DNA of 64,000 bases from Cystobasidium ongulense. Lineage: Eukaryota; Basidiomycota; Cystobasidiomycetes; Cystobasidiales; Cystobasidiaceae. Below are positions 10,478-22,264 of the stretch, in pieces (positions within the stretch are counted from its first letter, which is position 1; each line of letters begins with the position of its first letter). The stretch is taken from assembly GCA_022835595.1 (NCBI GenBank), contig BQUP01000006.1, positions 434,001 to 498,000 on the forward strand, in the 5' to 3' direction. A program made the position numbers and the translations under genes. The notes beneath the pieces are model-generated. The model saw only the letters and a program-made list of their open reading frames with translations, was not told the origin of the DNA and did not search any database.

Positions 10478-12140
10478 CTACCTATCCGGCCGCCAAGGGC
10501 TTTCAGATTGCAAATGCCTATATTTGTCCCTTATAGATGTATCATCCACATAGCAGCCCATGAGCCATCTGACTTCTCCCTTTGCGGTCTCATCCGTTAA
10601 CCGGAAGCCGGTTCTCGCATGAAGTACTCTTCTATTATCAAACGCGACACAGTCTCCTTCCTTCATTTGAATCTCAAACCGCAGACTTGGATCGTATAGT
10701 ATCTCAGCATACTTGGCCAATGCAGAATGAACTTTTCGTATCCGGTCAGTTGGATCTGATCTTTCCCCTAGCTTGGGGTATAACCGAAGTGGACCTTGGA
10801 ACGGGGGAGAATAGTTGACAGCATATAGCAAATCCGGGTCTTCCTTTGAGAACTCGAACGTCGGTTTCTCTGAGAATGTCCAATGACCGTCATTCTTGTA
10901 TTCAAAGCTGATGTTTTCTCGACAGAGTGTATCGTAGGCTTCTCTGTCTTGCTGTTTGAGTAACTCAGCTGCCTTGTACGAGTCGACAAAGTAGGAAGCA
11001 CCGCCCTCTAGCGATGGATGAAGAAGGAGCGCATGTAAGAACTGATAGCGGGGTGGATCTTCGAAGTGTAGTAAATCCATGTGAAGGTCGAGAGGAAGGT
11101 TCGTATAGGCGATGTTTTTGGATCCAGCATAAGAACGCACGGAGAAAGTCTTGTCTCCATACCATGTGCGTATAGTCCGGCCTAGCGTTTCAGCTAGTGT
11201 GACGAGCGAGCAGCCTTCTGGAGTCTTGTTTCTAATAGACAATGCACATAAGTCAGTGACACCTTGATTACGCTTAAGCTGGAGTGAGCTTACTCTGTAG
11301 GGACGTCCTTAAAAAGCACCAACCCATCACGAAAGAGTGCGCTTGATGCAGCTTGTGTAAGTATGCCTGGTTGCTCCATTAGCTTGTCATAGGGAACGGT
11401 AAGGAGGTTCCGGGCTATATATGATGCAGGATCAGTATTTCGGCAGTACTTTGAAATCCTCTCCTTAACTCACAAATATCCTTCTCCTTCCACGTCTTGT
11501 AAGTTTCCATGTCGTCAATGCTGTACCATCCTCTCCAAGCCTCTCTATCCGCATGCGCGCGGAGAAAGTCCAAAGCAAAGGCGCTCGTTTCTTTCTTGTT
11601 TCTAGCTTTACCTTTCAAAGGTCTATCCCACTCAATATGAAGCTTGTAGGTCTTCTCATCAAGCCAGCAATTGCTTGGTTTAACATCCGGGTCTATATCT
11701 TCAGTTTTGAAGATCTTCTGTTTCGTGCTTTGATCAACTGAATCATCGCCTTGACAGACGTCTCTCAACCAGATATAAGGAAATGAAGCTTTCTCAAACC
11801 CGAGTGAATCTGATTCTATATCTACTGCTCTCGTACGAAGTGTGAGCTTGATGGAAGGTGCTTCGGATGTCGAAGATACCGGTACTTCGCGCCTTCTCGC
11901 CTGGTACTCGCCGTCAAGGCTGGGACTGGGAGAACTCGAGGCCGGGACAGGTGTAGGAGGGGTGAGCGAGGTGGAGTCTAGCTTTGGTATGGAGATAGGC
12001 TGGGCTAGGATGGGCCTCGAGGACTGCGCATAGCCTCGCCGTACGACCTGCTGGATGGCGCGCCGCATGTTTGTCTGCTTGGACGGAAGCTGACCTCTGA
12101 GGAAAGACTCGACGATAGGATATAGAAGAAAGTCGAGCAA
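10478..12140 (-). CDS. Gamma-butyrobetaine/trimethyllysine-type 2-oxoglutarate dioxygenase
   Basis: This family of Fe(II)/2-oxoglutarate dioxygenases carries out the two hydroxylations of carnitine synthesis. An internal Met at 12068 opens MRRAIQQVVRRGYAQSS, a typical mitochondrial presequence and probably the true start; the frame opens at 12140. The N-terminal domain shows FPYIWLRDVCQGDD, then STKQKIFKTEDI and YKLHIEWDRPL. The catalytic domain has LVLFKDVPTE, the LHMDLLHFEDPPRYQFLH block with the HxD iron ligands, GGASYFVDSYKAAELL, DCVAFDNRRVLHART with the distal His, and VRWLMGCYVD with the 2-oxoglutarate Arg. Two of the three Cys that bind structural zinc in the human BBOX1 N-domain (the second and third of CxCxxC) are Gly and Ser here. 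Substrate (butyrobetaine or trimethyllysine) cannot be assigned from sequence. At least two introns are inferred. Confidence 0.85.
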
Positions 12141-12747
12141 GTGCAGGTCGATGAATTGTATGCTTCCAGAGCACAGTCAAATGCATAACGGCTACGTTTA
12201 CATGTGAAAAAACGTGAAGTGACTCCCAACGCCTGAAAACTGGTAAACGAGAAAATACAAATCTAACGGAATGGGAATGGGCTAACATCTAGAATACGCA
12301 GCTTCCCCTCATTACATCCATGGGAGGTCGCCTCTGAGTAAATGCTTCTCGCAGACCTTGCCATATGCTTGCGAGAGACCGTTCATCAGGAGCATTTCTC
12401 CAAAGCTGGGCGGAATCCCCAGCCCGTACTCTCGCAAAGGTCACGTAGTCGGGAAAGCAAGATGTCGCAAATAAAAGATCTTCGAAAAAAGCAACAAGAG
12501 GAAATGAATTGCATGCCAGAAATACTTTGAATTGTGAATGCACTGCAGATTCCACTGAGACGTGAGGGCGTGAAGGGAAGCCGAAATGAGTTTGTATGAT
12601 GTTTAGTTTGATATGATAGTAATACACTTGTTTGCCGTGACTGGTAGGCATTTCCAGAATCTGATCCTTCATGAACTTATCGCATGGTCGTACATGTCGA
12701 TGTTGCCCTCCACGGGATCTTCGTAAGCATGGGTTGATATTGGCCTT
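12141..12747. other. Intergenic region, possible small ORF only
   Basis: This region separates the dioxygenase start from the 3' end of the next minus-strand gene. A minus frame of 127 codons (12289-12672) and a plus frame (12342-12530) overlap; neither shows a domain, signal peptide or homologous motif that I recognise. Confidence 0.4.
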
Positions 12748-14062
12748 CTAGCCTTCAAGGAAACCATCTTTGAAAGCTGTAGGAATCTATTGGTTGGTTT
12801 GACGATTCGAACAATCAAGAACGTAATTGTGACTCACCACCTGGCTCCAATGCAGCGGCATACATGACCAGATTAATGCCCTTCAATTCATCTTCATTTC
12901 CCTTTGCCATTACACCGGTATCGGGGTCTGAATAAGCTAGAGTAATCATATCCGAGATTCCTTCCCAAACAGCAGAGCTTTTAGAATAATCATAACATCT
13001 AATACCCATAGCAGTACCAAAATCTCTAAAAGGCAATCTTTTACCAGCTTCAATATCATCTTCAAAAGTAGACAAAGCGAAATATCTCGACCGTTGTAAA
13101 GTGTTTAATGAGGTGAATGCACACTGTGATAATTTGCGTGCCCATTCGTGTGAATCTTTCAACAAATGAGCTACCCATAATGCCATTCCGACATCTAACG
13201 TATCAGTACTTTTAAAAGGCCCATCTGTGTCGAGCTTGTCGGAGATTATCGACTCGTAGACGGATATTTCAGATTCAAGGACTGAAGAAGTTGCTCCATC
13301 CGTGCGTTGGAGAAGCGTATATACTGTACATCCGTCGTATGGGTCGAGGTTACCTTCTGTTTGGACTAAAGGGCCGTTTGGTAGGTCGGTGGACATCTTC
13401 CAAAATACTTTTAGCGCGGTACCAGCAGTCAGTATCAGACTTTGAGGTTATAATCAAGTTGTGCCCAAGTATAAATACCCACTCTTCGGTCGAGAGGTGC
13501 CAGCTTCTTTCGTGACAAAGTACGGATGTATAGCTTTTGCAAGTTGGATAGCTAGATCATTGTAGGACTTGTCCTTGGTGTATATCGAATATCGATTGAG
13601 TGCGAACATCCATAGCCTGCTCTGGAAGGGTTAGTCTTCGTTCTGACAATTGCTGAAGCTATAGGTGCATGTCCCCCACGTCAGGTAATGATGGTATTGA
13701 CCATCCTGATCTGGACCTTGGTCATCGTCCTTTCCAATTCTCAGTCCACCAGCAAGTGGTTCATGATCAGTTGCACCACTCAATCTCCTGCTTGCATCCC
13801 TTGTCCTACCCAAAGTGTCATGCACGGTTTGAATTAGATTTCTTGCACATATCTTCCACCTTTCCGCGTCGGGAGGTGACGTCGCTAGCTTTGACAAGGT
13901 TATGAAATTTATCACTGCGAATGCGTCTGTCCAGAGGTACCTGCTTGATTTGGGGGAGAGTGCTGGTGGGTGCCAGTCGTTGATGGTGTCTTGGTTGTCA
14001 TCGTTGAATGGGCCGTAGACCTGGTCCATTGCGGCTCTGAAGGTGGCCATGTTGGCAGCCAT
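12748..14062 (-). CDS. Six-hairpin-like conserved protein of unknown function
   Basis: Exon 1 starts with MAANMATFRAAMDQVYGPFN and runs through YLWTDAFAVINFITLSKL, RRLSGATDHEPLAGGLRIG and GQYHHYLT. Later exons give WMFALNRYSIYTKDKSY, LAIQLAKAIHPYFVTKE, MSTDLPNGPLVQTEGNLDP, DGCTVYTLLQRTD and LKGINLVMYAAALEPG. A last short exon ends with a stop at 12748-12750. The repeated helix-hairpin pattern and the HHYLT...WMFALNR and EGNLDPYDG blocks recall a conserved fungal/bacterial family with a six-hairpin glycosidase-like fold. No catalytic role can be asserted and no signal peptide is present, so it is probably cytosolic. The 3' half uses clearly more A/T-ending codons than exon 1. A start-to-start gap of 294 bp separates it from the divergent phosphatase gene. 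Confidence 0.65.
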
Positions 14063-14356
14063 GCTAATGGCAGAATAGACGGCGGTAAGTATATGTTCTG
14101 AATGGACGGTGCTTCAGCGTGTACGGTATGGCGTGAGTAATGAGAGTAACCTTGAATGTCATTAATCCGACAGCTTTGCCTGCTTATTCGCAAATGTGGC
14201 GCAAGTCAGAACAATGACAGCACCCTCGAGCTGACTTCTCGACTTTAACCAACCCACCCACCCACCCACATACAGCACACGTCCACACACACCCACATCA
14301 TGGTATCATAGAGCAGACGCTGTCCATCCACCTCTCTACAAGCCACCCTGCCCGGA

Positions 14357-17300
14357 GTGCTCGCCATGGACTACTTTCAGACCTCGACCGCAGGCTCGTC
14401 GAAGCCAGTCAAGGCAGAAGAGCAGCCCCATCAAGCGAGCAGCACCAGCACCAGCAACACCACCGGCAGCGACACCAACCCATTCAGCTTCAGCGTGTCG
14501 TCGATGAGACTGCCCTCGCCCAGCTTGCGTCGTGTCGACGCTGGCAATCCCGACAGCGCCGCTGCAGCAGCAGCAACAGCACCTGCATCTGCTGCTCCGT
14601 CAGCAGCAGGAGCCGCAGCGACGAAGACGACCACCACCACGTCCAGGGGAGACGCGAAGCCCGGAGCAAGCAGCAACGTAGGCTTCAGAGAGGCTCTCAT
14701 GAAGCGGCAGGGTAGCTCGCCGTCATCGTTCTTTGCTCGCGCGCAAACGCCAGGCGTGATGGCGCACCCTCTACGAGCCTCGGCCTCGAGCTCGGGAGTC
14801 GTTGACGACGACAAGAGTGCAGCAGCAGGTTCGAGCTGGCAGAAAGAAAGTAGTTCCTTGAAGAGTAGCTCGAATGAACCCTCCAATACACGCGTACTTC
14901 CCTCTGGTCACTCCCCGATGCCCTCAAGCTCGTCAACCTGGGTGGGCAAGTCACCAAGAAGTCCACCTGCGGTACAGTCAACGGACGCGAGTATAGAAAC
15001 TTCGAGCAGCAATGCCGCCAATGCATCGACTTCATTCTTCAATACCACACATTCTTCGTCGCTTTCTGCATCGTCGTCACCAGCAGCAGCATCCTTGCAA
15101 CGAAGCGCGACCAATTTCAGCGATGCCCGTCTCACCGACTCGCCTCAAGTCGTCAGTCAACCAGACCCTACCACGAGTACCTCTTCAACTCGACCGCCCG
15201 TCAAGACTCTCTCTTCGTCAAGCTCGAGCAGTACCGTTTCAACAAAGACCGTCAGAGATGTAAGCTCTCAATCTGGCTTTCCCATGACAGCCTCGACCTC
15301 GTCGAATGACATGTCTAACCCAACAAGCAAGACTGCTACTCAATCAAGAACATCCACGTCACCAATTCAACCACCTTCTTCTCTTTTGCAATCTCACCAA
15401 CCATCCTCATCTTCCGCTGCACCTCTAGCTCAACGCTCCTGCCCTGTACCTTCCCTTCGCATGCCTTTCTTAGGAGGTAGCCTAGCAGGTAAATTGCCGT
15501 CTGGAGCGTGTGCCTCCATGGCTTCAAGAGCATCAAGCCTTGGTGCTAAAACAGGTATCAATCGCGCCTTCAATGGTGGAGCTGCTGTGTCTCGCAAAGG
15601 GCCTGAAATCGTTCAAAACCCAAGATTCAAGGTTCTATCAGTGGGAGAGGAGTTGAAGAATATCCTCTCTCTGACAGTGTCAAATGGTGAACAACAATCA
15701 CGTCATAGACGTAAAGAGGATGTTTTAGTGCTTGATCTTCGACCGCATACTGCTTTCGTCGGGCAAGGTCGTCTTCTAGATTCTATCAATATCTGCGTCC
15801 CGTCAACCCTACTCCGAAGACCCAATTTCGCTCTTAGCAAGATCGCAGAGACTATATCGAGTAGACGCGATCAAGTTCATTTCAATGAGATTTTGGATCT
15901 GGCCGTTGATGGCAATAAAGGCAAGGGAACGAAAGTCTTGATATTGGATCAAGAGACTTTACTGCTTTCTCAAGAATCTATGACTCATTCCCTCATGTCC
16001 AAGATTGAGAAAGCAGGTTACGAAGGTGATATTTTCTGGATTAAAGGAGGTTGGAACGCTATACAACGATATGTCGAATCAGACTCCGAATCTACCACTA
16101 CCAAAAATGCGGATCTATCGGAAGTAGTGGATATGGATCTGCTCAACGAGGACGAGGAAGAAGAAGAAGAGGAAGAGGACGAAGAAATGTCAGGAACGAA
16201 CGACGGAGAAGTCGAAGAAGAATCGTCGAGTACAGATGATCTCGCTGGATCGGAAATGTCTGATCTGCAAAATTCGAGAACTCCTAGACAGCCTTTCCCA
16301 GCTGCCATCACTGGTATCGGCGCCTCTGAATCAAACAATAATGGCTCAGGTGGAGCATACTTTCAGAATTATCTTCAAGGACCAAGAGCACCAGGTGGCA
16401 AAGGTCGATCTTCACAATCGTCTTTCACATCTACTACTTCTTCAGATTCACTCTTTCCTTCTTCAATCGCTTCTTCACAATCTTCAACGTCAGCAATGGG
16501 AGAAAATAAAGATCGAGGCAGTTCAACTTCACCTGTTGGACCTAATTTCGACACTAGCAAACTTCATTTGCCAAATATGAGACCTTCTACTTCTCCCTCC
16601 GGACTTGCTTCTTCTGCTACATCGGCTTCCTCCCTTCAAGCTGCCAAATCTCGAACTGCGCTGTTAAGCGCTTCTACTTCTGCCTCAAGTACTGCTGCTT
16701 CGAACAAGACTCGATCTACCAGTGCCGGAGGTGCATGCTCTATCATTCGACCTAAGAATTTACCTATGGCTGCATTCCAGTACAATTCTACAGCACAGGC
16801 AGCTTCAGGAGACAGTCCACAAAAGAACACGTCAAGTTCAAGTCGACCCGCTACTTCACAGGGTAAGGGACACTTCCAAATGGGCTTGGACAACAACAAT
16901 GCCAGTGTTGGAAGACTACCAGGAAGCGTTGGAATGGAGAAAGCGAAATCTGCGGGTAGAGCACCGTTCGGTAGAAAGACCGCTGCTAACCCTTTCTTTG
17001 ATAATATTAGACAGAATATTGAGGTGAGGTTGTGTCCGTGGTTTTCTCTGCCTCTCGCCAGCTGATGCCCATTACCCTCGACCCATTTGATCTCCTACAG
17101 TCCGCATCTATAGATCATGTTCTAGAGCATGTTGCGCCTTTCGAGATTCCACCTGAGTTGACTCAAGAGTCTCTGGTTCGCCATTTACCGGACTTCCTCA
17201 AGTCTCTCATCGACATGCCACCGAAAGAAAGAGCAGAGAAACTTCATAAAGAGTATTTTGATATCGAGCAAGCTGAACAAAGACGATTGCAAAAAGTCTT

Positions 17301-18895
17301 AGACTGGCATTGTCAGCAAAGTGTCGTTGTCGATTTGAGGAAAGTCGAAACTGAGAACAAGAAAATAGAGGAAAAAAAGAAGAAGGGTAAAGATGATATG
17401 AAGACGGATGAGCCTGAGAAAACGACGTATCATCCTTTCAGTATTTCTGCTGGAGTTGAAAAGGGTCATTTGAATCGATACAAGAATATGTGGCCGGTAT
17501 GTGCATCGCTTATCCGATGACCGAAGAACACCCAGACTGACTTGATCCTTCGAATCACTTTGCAGTACGAGCACGCCCGAGTCCGACTGGACAGCATCAT
17601 GTCACCTACGTGTGGCGATTACATCAACGCTTCCCACATCCAGCTCCGTGGTACCTCGAAGCGATACATCGCTTCACAGGGTCCACTAGAGCAAACGACA
17701 GAACACTTCTGGCGTCTCGTCCTCCAAGAAAACGTGCATGTCATTGTCATGCTTACACTTTTGCAAGAGGGTGGGCGCGACAAGTGCAGCAATTATTTCC
17801 AGACTGCGACATACGGCGATATACAAGTTACTCTTGTTGAAGAGAAAGGTTCCGAAGAAGCTATGAAGAAATCAGTCTGCAAAGACTTTGGTTTCTTCTC
17901 GATAGATGAGGAAGTTCCTGCTGTCGATAGTCCTGCTTCTTCGGAACCCAAAACTGCTCCACGCGGCGATCACGGCTCTAAAGAACCTTTCTACGCTTCG
18001 ACCCCGTCTCAAGCCTCAGATAGTGTTTCTACGAAACGCTACTCTATCCAAACTCCATCTGGACGATCACAAATGCAAGGTCACAAACGATCCCTTTCTC
18101 GAAGATTGGATTCGGCTATCGTTCGCCGAACTATCGAACTTAGGAGATTGTCTGATCCACCTAATACACCCCCGAAGACAGTCAGACATATTCAGTATAT
18201 CAAGTGGCCCGATTTCGATATCCCACCTGATCCAAATGTAGTCATCGATTTGATCTCGGAGACGAATCGAGCACAGAGAGACTTGGCTGATATCGCTGGT
18301 GACGAGCCGCCTGTGCTTGTACATTGCTCAGCGGGTGTCGGAAGAACAGGGAGTAAGCCTCAATCTTCAAAGCGCGTGTTCCCACTGGACTGTACTGATA
18401 CATCCTGCTTTGACAGCCTTCATTGCGGTTGACACGTTATTAGAACGATATCGTCGCGAGCGCCGTGATGCTAGAGCAAGCGGCAGCCCCAGCAACGGGC
18501 CACCTCGCGCTAGAGTCCGCCGATCCGGCTCCGATTTGGGTTCATCACTGTCTTTGCAAGATCTCAGCTTGACTGCCGATAAGAATGCGCCTGTAACGGC
18601 ACACCCAACCGACTCTACCGAGCAAGATGAATCACAACCCAAGCGACCATCGCCCATCCGGAGCACGTCATCACAAGAATCGCCTCGCCATCTATCAGCT
18701 CATCTGGGCATCAAAGAACTCTTACCTGAAGATCACACTGATCCTATCCTGTCGCTCGTCAATCAAATGCGCGAACAGAGAATGTCAAGTGTTGCCAATG
18801 CTGGACAATATATTTTTACCTACCTTGCTTTATTAGCTGGTATTTCACAAGAATTAGCAGAAGAAGGTATAACTGCCGCTTCGCCTGTGGCATAG
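14357..18895 (+). CDS. Pyp-type protein tyrosine phosphatase with rhodanese-like domain
   Basis: A long first exon (to 17023) encodes about 890 residues. A disordered Ser/Ala/Thr-rich N-terminus of about 400 residues is followed by a rhodanese-like domain (RFKVLSVGEELKNIL, VLVLDLRPHTAFVGQG, TKVLILDQETLLLSQ, DIFWIKGGWNAIQRY). An acidic run of Glu/Asp and a second Ser-rich linker follow. The PTP domain begins after intron 17024-17100: YKNMWPYEHARVRL across an intron, DYINASHIQ, RYIASQGPLEQTTEHFW, IKWPDFDIPPDP (WPD loop) and the P-loop HCSAGVGRTG, split by the last intron. The C-terminal helix QMREQRMSSVANAGQYIF ends the domain. The rhodanese domain lacks a Cys nucleophile, as expected for a MAPK-docking module. 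Fission yeast Pyp1/Pyp2, which dephosphorylate the stress MAPK Sty1, have the same architecture. A Ser/Arg-rich insert lies inside the PTP domain. Confidence 0.9.
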
Positions 18896-19469
18896 AACAC
18901 TATCATATTTTGTTTTGTACACATCTCTTCGATTTACTCCGTCATACTCTCAGTATTAGACCTGTGTGCGAGTCACCATCTCCGTAGCTTGGTATAAAAA
19001 ACTCTAAGTCACAAGTACTCTGTTATATGTTTTGATTAGCATCATCTACAGTGAGATTGTTACACATTCTTTCCTCTGTATCTTTATCAAAGTGCCGACT
19101 TCGGCTATCGACATCGTTGAAACTTCTCTCTTGGTCTCTTTTCCTCTCCCTGTTTTCTATCCTGTTCTCCACGGCTGGCTCAGTTTCCGCCCGCACAAAT
19201 CTTTATCTCCAATAGTGTACTTCATATTTCAAGCAATGCAGTCCATTCCGTCCTCTTGCGCTACAGCTTGCCCTTTCTGCGCTCCTAAAGCTTTGCAGCC
19301 GACTTTAGTAGATTCGCGTCAGAAATCTGACGTGAGTCGTATTCGAGAAATGTACATCACCCAGAGCGGATGCGCTGCGTCACTGGAGATAAGCTATCAT
19401 TACGTGGTATGGCATGCTACATAAATTGGTACAAGGTCAGAATACCTATCAAACCAGCCCTAGTATAGC
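18896..19469. other. Convergent intergenic region
   Basis: This is the 3' flank of both the phosphatase and NFU1. A plus-strand open frame of 130 codons (19032-19424) starts with hydrophobic residues but has no family features, and I judge it fortuitous. Confidence 0.5.
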
Positions 19470-20570
19470 TTAGATCTCAACGGTCTTTCCTTCTGACCGT
19501 AGTCGAGCTTCGAATTTGGCAAATTCGTCCACTGCTACGGATTCTTCTGCCGATAGGACCTGTTCGACACCCTTGACTTCAGGAATCTGGAGGAGGGAAT
19601 GGGCAGACAAAGCGAACAAGCTCAATATATATATTTGGGCAAGTCGCGAGAGTCTTCAGATAGGACCGGTAGACTCACATAATGCATTAGCATGCGCTCA
19701 ATACCAGACTTGAGTGTGACTGTTGAACTGTCGCATCCTCTGCATGAGCCTTTCAAGCTGACAGTAACAAGACCTGTTCCTTCATCGAAGCCTTTATACT
19801 CGATATCGCCACCATCTTCCTGAATTGCCGGTCTAACGCGAGTATCGAGTAGTTCTTTGATCATTGCGACGACTTCGCTATCTGTATCTAATATTCTTGT
19901 ATCTTCAGGACCTTCACCTTCTACTCTTCCTTCGTAGAACAGTTGCTTTCCCTGACTGAAATGCTCGATGATAACAGAATAGATTTCAGGCTTGAGTAGA
20001 GCCCATTGCGTATCTTCAGTCTTGCTGACGCTGATAAAGTCGGGACCGAAGAAGACCATCTTGACACCTGGGATATCGAATAGTGCTGTTGCTAATGGCG
20101 ATGTGCGTGCTTCTTGGGACGAGAGGAATTCATATGTCTGCCCGCTCGTGCTTAGTGGTTCGCCGGGGATGAATTTGAGTGAATCCTCGTTCGGTGTCGT
20201 CTCCGTCTGTAGCGCCAGAAGTAGTTAGTATTCTACTCCTTAACACCATGTGTATGCGTGCACACACCTGCACAAACATCGAGCGTGCTAGAGAAGGGAA
20301 GGAATCAAGTGTCAGTAGTGTGGCGGAAGGACCAATCTGCTGACTGGCAGATGCACCAGTATTGCAGGACTCACTTTGAATGAAGGAGGGAGCGAGACTG
20401 CGCAGTCTGTAGGATGGACTAATGGCCGTGCTGCTCCCTCCTGCCATCGCTGACCTCGAATGCAGCGTCCGTCGAGCTGCTTGGATTGCCGCTGGCTGAA
20501 TGAAGCTCGCTGCTGGACGCATCCTGCTGATGCCCCGGCTGGCGGAACGGCATGCACAGATAGTGTTCAT
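19470..20570 (-). CDS. NFU1: NFU1 mitochondrial iron-sulfur cluster scaffold
   Basis: Nfu1 delivers 4Fe-4S clusters to lipoyl synthase and respiratory proteins in the mitochondrial matrix. Exon 1 (start 20570) is Arg/Ser/Ala-rich with MRPAASFIQPAAIQAARR, a clear presequence. The Nfu N-domain follows after introns: TPNEDSLKFIPGEPL, YEFLSSQEARTSPLA and VKMVFFGPDFISVSK. The NifU C-terminal domain has LLDTRVRPAIQEDGGDIEY, VTVSLKGSCRGCDSSTVTLK with the cluster-binding CxxC, and IERMLMHYV. A terminal exon has VKGVEQVLSAEE and a stop at 19470-19472. All functional blocks are present. It runs convergent with the phosphatase gene. Confidence 0.93.
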
Positions 20571-21283
20571 GGTCGAGTGTGTGATGTTCTGCCTCTAGCT
20601 GAAGAGGTGATGTGAAGGCAACAATGATGCTTAATGCAGATCAAGTTGACTGTAAGGAGAAAGGCGTTGTCATTTACTTCCTTCTTCTCCCCAGCGACAA
20701 CACAATATTATAATGCTCATCTCATTGGGCCGGAACAACAAGCCACGCAGACAGATTCATAGCTGAATGATGAGGCGCTGCAGGCGTATTCTTCTGCTTG
20801 GACAGACTTCCTGAAGAAGCCCTTTGTGCCCGTCATTCTTGCTGCGTTTGCTAGAATATCGAATACCGTGATCAAGGCAGATGGTGCTACTTGAGACAAC
20901 ATTACAGTCGTGAACTCTACAATGGTCCTTCTCAATTAAAGGGTGCTTCTGGTCATCAGGAGTCGACACGCCATCTTATAGATAGGCAGTTTAGCTTGCC
21001 ATGTCGCGCATGCTGCAGTATGCGGCAAGGCACACGCAGCAAGTGTTTGTGCGCTCGTCACTTACAAAGGTGACAAAGTGCTCTACGTGAGCACGAGGGG
21101 CGACTGATGCAGGCAAGTGCACCCCGTGTTGGGGTGCATTGGAATACTGACGTTTTGAATTTCTTCATAGGAGGAATACAGGCAAATCAGACATGTGAAA
21201 AAAAAAGAGAAGGGGACGGAGGCAGATGGAGATGTAGATCTAGATGGTTACAAGGGTACCTTGAATAAACCTGTCTACCGATT
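20571..21283. other. Intergenic region with one doubtful small ORF
   Basis: This is upstream of NFU1 and downstream of the Cys-knuckle gene. A minus-strand frame at 20717-20935 (72 codons) reads APSALITVFDILANAA and ends with SFSYESVCVACCSGPMR. It looks protein-like but has no homologue I recognise and could be noncoding. Confidence 0.35.
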
Positions 21284-22012
21284 TTAGTACAGCTTAATCT
21301 GGTAAGCCTCTCCGACAACTGACTGGACAGCATCTATGTCAGCGGTTCGGATGATTCGAAAGTGGTGGACACTCACCTGATAACACTTGGCACAGACTTT
21401 AATCTTGGTCACCCTTCAGGGGCCGAAAAGGCCACCGTCGGTCCGGTGCAGTTCGGACGGCAGCACGCGCATCTTATGGCACTTACCGCACTCCTGAAGC
21501 GACTGCTGGCCCTCTGTTTTTTTCCCTCTGGGTGCGTGCGCAGCGTTAGTGGGGCGGGTTGTGGGACCTTTCAGGCAAAGGGCCACTTACGAAGCATTCC
21601 TCACACAGCTCTTGCCATAACTTATAGCTGAGGTAGAATCGTGATAAAGTGCAATTTTCCTTCTTGCAGTTGTAGCACCCGTCCAAATCGGGAGATGGTG
21701 ATGGGCAACTTGAAGAACCCGAGGTCCAATCGTTGCTTGACCCCCTCAGTATCTGTTTATATTCTCAGCAACGGCGTTGCGGTGTACTATAAAATTTGCG
21801 AGTAAACCTACAGGTTGTGGAGAGTGCGTAGCACTAATCGGGATCCTTCGTGGTGTGTTCGTGCCACTTGAGCTACTGGATGAAGAGATACTGGAGTACA
21901 GAGTATCGGCACGGTTCACAGGAGCTACAGGCCTTTCCCGGGGAAGGAATATTGGGCGACCATGGGGAGTTAGAGTCCTGTAGAAAATCCCGTGTCTGTG
22001 AAGATGAGACAT
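21284..22012 (-). CDS. Unrecognised Cys-knuckle (zinc-binding) protein, possibly disrupted
   Basis: The start is taken at MSHLHRHGIFYRTLTPHGRP (ATG 22010-22012), followed by a Ser run and SGTNTPRRIPISATHSPQP. After an intron whose borders I cannot fix come DLDGCYNCKKENCTLSRFY, KLWQELCEECF, then ECGKCHKMRVLPSELHR, IKVCAKCYQ and a last exon AVQSVVGEAYQIKLY with a stop at 21284-21286. Four CxxC pairs suggest two zinc sites in a LIM- or Stc1-like arrangement, but the family is not identified. Reading the third pair places an in-frame TGA (21416-21418) before the fourth. Splicing out the GTAAGT that encodes GKC avoids the stop but loses the third pair. So the gene is either alternatively spliced or damaged. 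The 82-bp repeat array lies just upstream. Confidence 0.45.
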
Positions 22013-22264
22013 GGTGACTTGCAAAGGTGTGCTGGAATGCTGACGTGCTAGTGTACTGTCAGCAATGGCAGATGTAAGAGGTTGAATCGATCCCGAACCG
22101 TCGGATTTGAGACCAAAGTTTTGAGATGGGCTTTCGGTTGATAAGGTTTCAGCGGATTTGGCGAAAGGACAAAGTATACTGGGTGCTGAAATTGGCAAAC
22201 ATAGGCGGACCTCCGCTTTTTCGATAACTTTTATGCTTGGTGGCCAGCGGTCAGTTGACCCTGC

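Noticed and set aside
12289-12672. 127-codon minus-strand frame between two genes
   Set aside because: No recognisable motif, and an overlapping frame on the other strand; kept only as a remark on the intergenic region.
19032-19424. 130-codon plus-strand frame downstream of the phosphatase
   Set aside because: It lies in a convergent 3' region with low complexity and shows no domain, signal or splice support.
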